A stretch of 60,518 nt of DNA from Campylobacter sp. Lineage in GTDB: Bacteria; Campylobacterota; Campylobacteria; Campylobacterales; Campylobacteraceae. The position numbers and the translations under genes are program-made. The notes under the pieces were generated by a model, which saw nothing but the letters and a program-made list of their open reading frames with translations, did no database searches and was not told where the DNA came from. Of this stretch, positions 55,098-60,518 are shown one piece after another. The stretch's first letter is position 1. Every line of letters starts with the position of its first letter. The stretch spans positions 1-60,518 of the forward strand of contig NZ_JAHHTD010000006.1 of the NCBI RefSeq assembly GCF_020024835.1. Reading direction: 5' to 3'.

Positions 55098-57044
55098 CTA
55101 CTCACCATAAGCTTTAGTAAAAATTTCATTTTTATCATCAAATAAAAGTTGCAAATATCTTTCGTATTGTTTTAGTATATCTACAATAATTTCTTGTTCA
55201 TTTAGATATTCTATATTATAGCCATTACGCGAATCTGCAAAAAAAGTTTGAGGTTCAAAAATAAATTCTTTAGAATAAGTAGGTATAAATTTATCATCAA
55301 TAATACTCTGGCTTGTATGCTTTCTTACAATTTTCACTCCATAAATAAAATCTTTTGCAAGTTCTTTTTTAATAACTAATTTAATACTAAATTTTTCTTG
55401 AATAATTTGTGATTTTAAACCATAACTTTCAAGGCTTTTGCTAAGCTCACTCATAGCACTTTTTACTTTAATATCTAAAAAATCTTGTATATCTTTTTCT
55501 TTACTTTGCTTTAAAATTCCTGCTAATCTTTCTTGCCAAAATTCACCTGAAAAATATACACTGCTTTGACTAAGTTTAGTCAAAGAATAATTTACATCTA
55601 CAATTAAACCTTTAAGCAAAGAAAAACACATCAAACAAAGCAAAAATGCAAAAGGTAAAGCTACTATCATTGTAATACTTAAAATAGCTCCTAATCCGCC
55701 TAAATACAACAAAGAAGTAGCTAAAAATGTCAATACAAAACCCCAAAGAATATTTTGCCATTTATGTGGCTTATGCATACCAGCACTTCCTAAGGAATTT
55801 AATACAAAAATACCACTATCTGCAGAAGTTATAAAAAATAAAGAAAGCACTATAAGAGCCAATAAAGAACTCCAATAAGCAAAAGAAAAATTGTCTAAAA
55901 AATAAAAAAGCAAACTCTCTGGTGTTGAAGTAAAAGGACTTAAAATATCATTAAAATTTAAAGCACTATTGCCAAATATACTAAACCAAAGTATATTAAA
56001 ACTAGTAGGCACTACAAGCACTCCAAAGATAAATTCTCTTATAGTTCTACCGCGTGAAATTTTAGCTATAAAAAATCCCACAAAAGGCGACCAGCTAAGC
56101 CACCAAGCCCAATAATATATAGTCCAATTATTAAACCACTCTATATGTTCTTTTTCATAATAATAAGTCTTAAAACTAAGTTGTATAATATTTTGTAAAT
56201 AATTACCTATATTAGAACTAAATTGTGAAAGAATTTCAATAGTATTACTAGAAAAAAGTATAAAAAACATCAAGCACGTAGCAAGGACTAAATTTATTTC
56301 ACTTAAAAGCTTTAACCCTTTAGTCAAACCACTAATAGATGAAATCGTAGCTAAAGAAATAATAGTAATTATAATCACACTTTGTTCTAAAAAACTTTGC
56401 TCACTTAAAATACCTAAATTTAAAAAGCCAGCATTTAATTGCGAAGCACTATAACCAAGTGTAGTGCTAATACCAAAAACAGTTACAATTAAAGCTAAAA
56501 TATCAACTAAATCACCCCAAAAACCATAAATTTTATCCTTTAAAAGTGGGTAAAAAGCACTACGCAAACTAAGAGGCATTTTGTATCTAAAACCAAAATA
56601 TGCCATAGCTAAAGCACATACTCCATAAATAGCCCAAGGATGAATTCCCCAATGAAATATAGTATATAACATAGCTTCATTATCACTTGCTTGTAAAACT
56701 TTTTTATGAATAAGTGGCTCAGCTACACCAAAATACATAAGTCCTACGCCCATACCAGTAGCAAAAAGCATAGCAAGCCAAGAAGTAAATTTAAAATGAG
56801 GGGTTTCATCATCATCGCCTAATCTAATATCACCAAATTTAGATAAAGCAAGAATAATCATAAAGCATACAAAAAAACTCACACTAAGTATATAAAACCA
56901 TGAAAAATTTTGAAAAATTTCATTTTTAATATGATTAATAAAATCATTTGTAATCTTAGGAAAAAAAATACAACTAAAGCTCAAAATCGCTATAGCAGCA
57001 ATACTTGGTAAGAATACTGCTTTTTTAAAACTTGTCTTAAACAT
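55098..57044 (-). CDS. BCCT-family betaine/choline/carnitine transporter
   Basis: 648 residues with 12 predicted membrane helices. The unwound-helix motif GMGVGLMYFGVAEP starts at residue 97; the third glycine (G101) matches sodium-coupled betaine carriers such as BetP, where choline carriers of the BetT type have Asp. WAWWLSWSPFVGFFIAKISRGRTIREFI is the BCCT signature with its tryptophan box. The C-terminal ~140 residues are cytosolic, in the region that senses osmotic stress in relatives. The likely role is osmoprotectant uptake. AAAAAAAGGAG precedes the ATG; promoter and palindrome are listed separately. Confidence 0.92.
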   Translation of the reverse strand: MFKTSFKKAVFLPSIAAIAILSFSCIFFPKITNDFINHIKNEIFQNFSWFYILSVSFFVCFMIILALSKFGDIRLGDDDETPHFKFTSWLAMLFATGMGVGLMYFGVAEPLIHKKVLQASDNEAMLYTIFHWGIHPWAIYGVCALAMAYFGFRYKMPLSLRSAFYPLLKDKIYGFWGDLVDILALIVTVFGISTTLGYSASQLNAGFLNLGILSEQSFLEQSVIIITIISLATISSISGLTKGLKLLSEINLVLATCLMFFILFSSNTIEILSQFSSNIGNYLQNIIQLSFKTYYYEKEHIEWFNNWTIYYWAWWLSWSPFVGFFIAKISRGRTIREFIFGVLVVPTSFNILWFSIFGNSALNFNDILSPFTSTPESLLFYFLDNFSFAYWSSLLALIVLSLFFITSADSGIFVLNSLGSAGMHKPHKWQNILWGFVLTFLATSLLYLGGLGAILSITMIVALPFAFLLCLMCFSLLKGLIVDVNYSLTKLSQSSVYFSGEFWQERLAGILKQSKEKDIQDFLDIKVKSAMSELSKSLESYGLKSQIIQEKFSIKLVIKKELAKDFIYGVKIVRKHTSQSIIDDKFIPTYSKEFIFEPQTFFADSRNGYNIEYLNEQEIIVDILKQYERYLQLLFDDKNEIFTKAYGE

Positions 57045-57062
57045 AACACTCCTTTTTTTGTA

Positions 57063-57083
57063 GTTTTTGATTATATCAAAAAC
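57063..57083. promoter_or_regulatory. Inverted repeat overlapping the BCCT -10 (candidate operator)
   Basis: Arms GTTTTTGAT (57063-57071) and ATCAAAAAC (57075-57083) are perfect reverse complements around three bases. On the minus strand this contains TTTTTG-A-TATAAT (57082-57070), a near-consensus extended -10. It ends about 19 bases before the ATG at 57044. A dimeric regulator binding here would cover the -10 and the start of transcription. Confidence 0.62.
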
Positions 57084-57285
57084 TTAATACATATAAATAA
57101 ATTATATATTAAATTTAAATATTAACTAATAATTTAATTCTAAAATAAAACAAAATTTTAGTAAAACTAAATAAATATCATAATAATAAAATATTACATT
57201 ACTTATTACTTAAAATATTGTTATTTAAGTATTATTTTATTTATAAATTATAAAATATTTATCAATTTAAAAGTTAGGAGGATAA

Positions 57286-57864
57286 ATGAAGAAAAAATTG
57301 ATGGTATGTTTAGCACTTGTTTCTTTTGCTTGTGCTAAGGGTGAGTTTTTTACAAGTGAAGTTACTTCTCTTTACTCAAGTAAAAACGATACAAAAGCTA
57401 TTGGTAGATTGTTGCCTACAAATCCTTTTGAAGTATTAAAAACTGAAGGAGATAAGGTTTTAGTTGAAATTACAGGTTATGTTAATCCTGCATCACCTTC
57501 TGTGCTTTATTACAATGATAGTCAAAGAATCATAGTAGCGGCTTTTTCTAAAAATACAAAACTTAATTTTAAAACTTACACAAAAAGTAAAAATGGTAAA
57601 TGGGATAAAGCCACTATAGAGGTTTGGGCTGATAAAAAAGACTTTGCAAAAAGCAATAAAGAAATGTTTGCAAAAGCTAAAGAACTCTATATGAACAATT
57701 GTGGAATTTGCCACAGCGTGCATAAAGAAAATGAATTTACTGCTAATGGTTGGCCTGCAACATTTAGATCAATGGTTGATAGAACAGGAATTGATAAAAA
57801 AGATCACTGGCTAGTAATACAATATTTGCAAAAAAATGCAAAAGATTTTAAGGAGGCAAAATAA
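57286..57864 (+). CDS. Monohaem cytochrome c partner of the TMAO reductase (Cj0265c-like)
   Basis: 192 residues with signal peptide MKKKLMVCLALVSFACAKG. Residues 20-115 look like an SH3-type beta barrel, and the C-terminal part is a cytochrome c with one haem site CGICH and a methionine-containing segment after it. AGGAGG lies just before the ATG. It ends 1 base before the molybdoenzyme start, so it likely passes electrons from the quinone pool to it. It is unlike the pentahaem TorC of E. coli. Confidence 0.88.
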   Translation: MKKKLMVCLALVSFACAKGEFFTSEVTSLYSSKNDTKAIGRLLPTNPFEVLKTEGDKVLVEITGYVNPASPSVLYYNDSQRIIVAAFSKNTKLNFKTYTKSKNGKWDKATIEVWADKKDFAKSNKEMFAKAKELYMNNCGICHSVHKENEFTANGWPATFRSMVDRTGIDKKDHWLVIQYLQKNAKDFKEAK

Positions 57865-57865
57865 A

Positions 57866-60385
57866 ATGGGATTAGATAGAAGAAAATTTTTAAAATTTGG
57901 AGCTGGTTTAAGTATATTACCTTTAATTCCTAGTTTAGCTATGGGTAAAAACATAAAAGCTTCTAATATTAACTCAGGATTAGTAAAAAATGGAACAATA
58001 ATCACTGCAGCACACTGGGGCATTTTAAAACTTACAATCAAAGATGGTATGGTTGTAAAAAGTGAGCCATGGGAAAAAACTACAAAAATAGACAACCCTT
58101 TACAACACTACACTCCTGATATGATTTATAAATCACGTGTAAAATATCCTTATGTAAGAAAAAGCTATTTAGCAAATCCAGATAATCCAAAACCAGAACT
58201 TAGAGGAAAAGAAGAATTTATTCGTGTAAGCTATGATGAAGCTATTAAGTTAATTGCAAAAGAGCTTAAAAAAACAAGAGACAAAAAAGGCACTCAAGCA
58301 ATTTTTGGTGGTAGTTATGGTTGGAAATCTAGTGGTAATATGCAAAATTGTAGGATTTTATTACATAGATTTTTGAATATAACAGGTGGTTTTATAGGCA
58401 CTACTGGAGATTACTCAACTGGAGCTTCTCAAGTAATTATGCCTTATGTTGTAGGGTCTATTGAAGTGTATGAGCAGCAAACATCTTGGGAAAATATTTT
58501 AGAAAATTCTAAAATTGTAGTTATTTGGGGTGCTAATCCTATAGCTACTTTAAGAATTGCATGGACTTCAAATGATCAAAGAGGTTTAGAATACTTTGAA
58601 AAATTAAAAAATAGCAAAATTAAAGTTATCTGCATTGATCCTATCAAAACTGAAACAGCTAAATTTTTAAATGCACAATGGATTGCACCAAAACCAAATA
58701 CTGATGTTGCAATGATGTTAGGTATGGCTAGTCACTTAATTGAAACAAATAAAGTAAATTATGAATTTTTAGATACTTATACAAGTGGTTTTGATAAATT
58801 TAAAGCTTATTTAGATGGTAAAAGTGATGGTGTAAAAAAAGATATTAAATGGGCTAGTAAAATTTGTGGAATTAATGAAAAAATTATCAAATCTTTAGCT
58901 GAAAGTTTCTATGATAATCCTACTATGATTATGAGTGGTTGGGGTATGCAAAGAGCTCATCATGGAGAACAACCGCACTGGATGCTAATTACTCTAGCTT
59001 CAATGCTTGGACAAATTGGCACTAAAGGTGGTGGATTTGGTTTATCTTATCACTATAGTAATGGTGGCGTTCCAACGTGCAAAGGTGGAGTAATTGGAGG
59101 TATTACAGCTGGTGCTGTTGGAATCTGGGAAAATGGTAAATTTAAAGGACTTCCTAAAACTGGAGCATCTCAAAGTGGTGCTGAATGGTTACAAAATACT
59201 GCAAGTTACTCATTTCCAGTAGCTAGAATAGCAGATGCTTTGCTAAATCCTGGCAAAACTATAAATAATAACGGATCTAAGATTACCTATCCTGATATAG
59301 ACTTTATTTATTGGACAGGCGGAAATCCCCTTGTGCATCATCAAGATACAAATACAAATGTGAAAGCTTGGCAAAAACCAAGAACTATAGTTGTTAATGA
59401 AATTTATTGGACTCCAACTGCTAAAATGGCAGATATTATAATGCCTACTACAAGTTCATATGAAAGAGATGATATCACTATGACTGGAGATTATTCTAAT
59501 ATGAATATTGCTCCAATGAAGCAAGCGGTATTGCCTATAGGCGAAAGTAAAGATGATTATGAAATTTTTTCAGATATTTGTAAAGTATATGGAGATGATG
59601 TGTTTAATGCCTACACTGAAAATGGTAAAAAAGCTAAAGATTTTATCAAAGAATATTATGATAGTGCATTAAAACAAACTCTAGCTTATGGAGATGTGTT
59701 TGAAACTACTATGCCAAGTTTTGAAGAATTTTGGGCTAAAAACGAGCCAATCACTTTCTCTCCTACTACAGAAAGTATGAATTGGGTTAGATTTTCAGAT
59801 TTTATAGAAGATCCTATATTAAATGCTTTAGGAACAGAATCAGGCTTGATTGAAATTTATTCAAATACTATCGAAAAATACAATTATAAAGATTGTAAAG
59901 CACACCCAACTTGGATGGAGCCAATCGAATGGCTAGGAAACGCTACCAAAGAAGCACCTTTTCATCTTTTAACCAACCACCCAACCGATAGATTACACTC
60001 TCAATTATGCCATACATCATTACGCGACAAATACGCAGTAAAAGGAAGAGAGCCTATTTTAATAAATCCTATCAACGCTAAAAAGCTAGGTATTAAAAAT
60101 GGAGATGTTGTAAGAGTATTTAACAAAAGAGGTCAAACTCTAGCAGGTGCTGTGGTAACTAAAGATATTATGCCAAATGTTGTCAGACTTTGCGAAGGCG
60201 GTTGGTATGATCCAGATGAAAATGGTATGTGTAAATATGGAAACGTTAATATTTTAACTATCGATATGCCTACTTCTGAACTTGCAAATGGAAATATCTC
60301 ACATACAGGCTTGGTAAATATAGAAAAATACAATGAAATATTACCTGAAGTAACAGCATTTACAGCACCTAAAGGAGCTGAATAA
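57866..60385 (+). CDS. torA: Periplasmic TMAO/DMSO reductase-type molybdoenzyme (Cj0264c-like)
   Basis: 839 residues. The Tat signal is DRRKFLK at 4-10 with a hydrophobic stretch to about 26. No N-terminal 4Fe-4S cysteines are present, as in TorA/DorA. GDYSTGASQV puts S184 as the probable molybdenum ligand. HYSNGGVPTCKGG, WTGGNPLVHHQDTN and the C-terminal HSQLCHTSLRDKY fit the family. I start at 57866, 9 bases after AAGGAGG; an upstream ATG at 57836 would hide the Tat motif behind ten extra residues. Substrate is TMAO or DMSO by family; which is preferred is not readable here. Confidence 0.92.
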   Translation: MGLDRRKFLKFGAGLSILPLIPSLAMGKNIKASNINSGLVKNGTIITAAHWGILKLTIKDGMVVKSEPWEKTTKIDNPLQHYTPDMIYKSRVKYPYVRKSYLANPDNPKPELRGKEEFIRVSYDEAIKLIAKELKKTRDKKGTQAIFGGSYGWKSSGNMQNCRILLHRFLNITGGFIGTTGDYSTGASQVIMPYVVGSIEVYEQQTSWENILENSKIVVIWGANPIATLRIAWTSNDQRGLEYFEKLKNSKIKVICIDPIKTETAKFLNAQWIAPKPNTDVAMMLGMASHLIETNKVNYEFLDTYTSGFDKFKAYLDGKSDGVKKDIKWASKICGINEKIIKSLAESFYDNPTMIMSGWGMQRAHHGEQPHWMLITLASMLGQIGTKGGGFGLSYHYSNGGVPTCKGGVIGGITAGAVGIWENGKFKGLPKTGASQSGAEWLQNTASYSFPVARIADALLNPGKTINNNGSKITYPDIDFIYWTGGNPLVHHQDTNTNVKAWQKPRTIVVNEIYWTPTAKMADIIMPTTSSYERDDITMTGDYSNMNIAPMKQAVLPIGESKDDYEIFSDICKVYGDDVFNAYTENGKKAKDFIKEYYDSALKQTLAYGDVFETTMPSFEEFWAKNEPITFSPTTESMNWVRFSDFIEDPILNALGTESGLIEIYSNTIEKYNYKDCKAHPTWMEPIEWLGNATKEAPFHLLTNHPTDRLHSQLCHTSLRDKYAVKGREPILINPINAKKLGIKNGDVVRVFNKRGQTLAGAVVTKDIMPNVVRLCEGGWYDPDENGMCKYGNVNILTIDMPTSELANGNISHTGLVNIEKYNEILPEVTAFTAPKGAE

Positions 60386-60390
60386 CCCAA

Positions 60391-60422
60391 AAATTTTCCT
60401 TAGAATTTTCTAAGGAAAATTT
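60391..60422 (+). terminator. Intrinsic terminator of the cytochrome-TMAO reductase operon
   Basis: AAATTTTCCTTAG and CTAAGGAAAATTT are perfect 13-base reverse complements with a 6-base loop, 5 bases after the stop at 60385, followed by a T/A-rich stretch. The remaining 96 bases to the window edge show no gene. Confidence 0.8.
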
Positions 60423-60518
60423 AATATATTTTTAAATACTTTTTATAATGCAATAAATATTACATCTAATTTCCATATTTATATAATAATCATACTAACA
60501 ATTTTTATTTTTTTAAAA

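Noticed and set aside
57811..58095. Minus-strand frame opposite the start of the TMAO reductase gene
   Set aside because: It lies antisense to the Tat signal and N-terminus of a clear gene and has no motif.
1..60518. Phase-variable poly-G tracts and CRISPR repeats
   Set aside because: No run of G or C longer than about six bases and no regularly spaced direct repeats were found.

Overview
The window is a stretch of AT-rich (roughly 30% G+C by eye), gene-dense chromosome from a Campylobacter. The strongest markers are a complex I operon with two small ORFs in place of nuoE and nuoF, pflA downstream of nuoN, a NikZYXWV-type ABC operon, a lutABC-lctP lactate block, and a Cj0264c/Cj0265c-like TMAO reductase pair. 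A BCCT-family betaine transporter, which I do not remember from C. jejuni NCTC 11168, points to the C. lari group or another marine-associated relative. That species-level call is an inference. I saw no CRISPR array, insertion sequence, tRNA, rRNA or long poly-G phase-variation tract, and no gene-free stretch over 300 bases.

Layout. (1) 1-10261, all minus strand: tautomerase, bcp, queH, then fabZ-lpxA-clpX-mreB-mreC, then carB, followed without any gap by a partial adenine DNA methyltransferase that runs off the left edge. (2) 10360-13433, plus strand: ilvE, an SPFH/band-7 membrane protein and two tandem DUF2393-like membrane proteins. (3) 13436-28916, minus strand: purF and dapB; trxB and trxA; yraN, hom and an aminotransferase; an envelope pair that includes a RodZ-like bitopic protein; four translation/rRNA genes (a TrmH-family methylase, rsmI, rpmE, rsmE); a small membrane protein and a lipoprotein; queD-queE-moaA; two uncharacterised proteins; and the menaquinone prenyltransferase mqnP. 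(4) miaA alone on the plus strand at 28986-29855. (5) 29849-54919, minus strand: pflA, the 13-gene flavodoxin-type complex I operon, the nickel ABC transporter, lutCBA and lctP. (6) 55098-60385: the BCCT transporter (minus) diverging from a monohaem cytochrome c and a Tat-exported TMAO/DMSO-type molybdoenzyme (plus), which end at a clear terminator.

How the genes fit together. Much of the window is respiration: lactate uptake and oxidation, complex I, menaquinone prenylation, and terminal TMAO reduction, with moaA contributing to molybdenum cofactor and the nickel transporter probably feeding hydrogenase. Queuosine synthesis is represented at two places (queH; queD-queE). Cell shape and envelope are represented by mreB, mreC, lpxA, fabZ and the RodZ-like protein. 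Many neighbours overlap by 1-10 bases, which suggests translational coupling. Several starts were moved to internal codons where ribosome binding sites, promoter placement or family length supported it.

The points most worth a second look are the methyltransferase abutting carB, the 21-bp palindrome over the -10 element of the BCCT gene and its pairing with the TMAO reductase, the expanded cysteine spacing in QueE, the RodZ-like protein, the C-terminal extension on QueH, and the missing N7 cysteines plus charged insert in NuoG.
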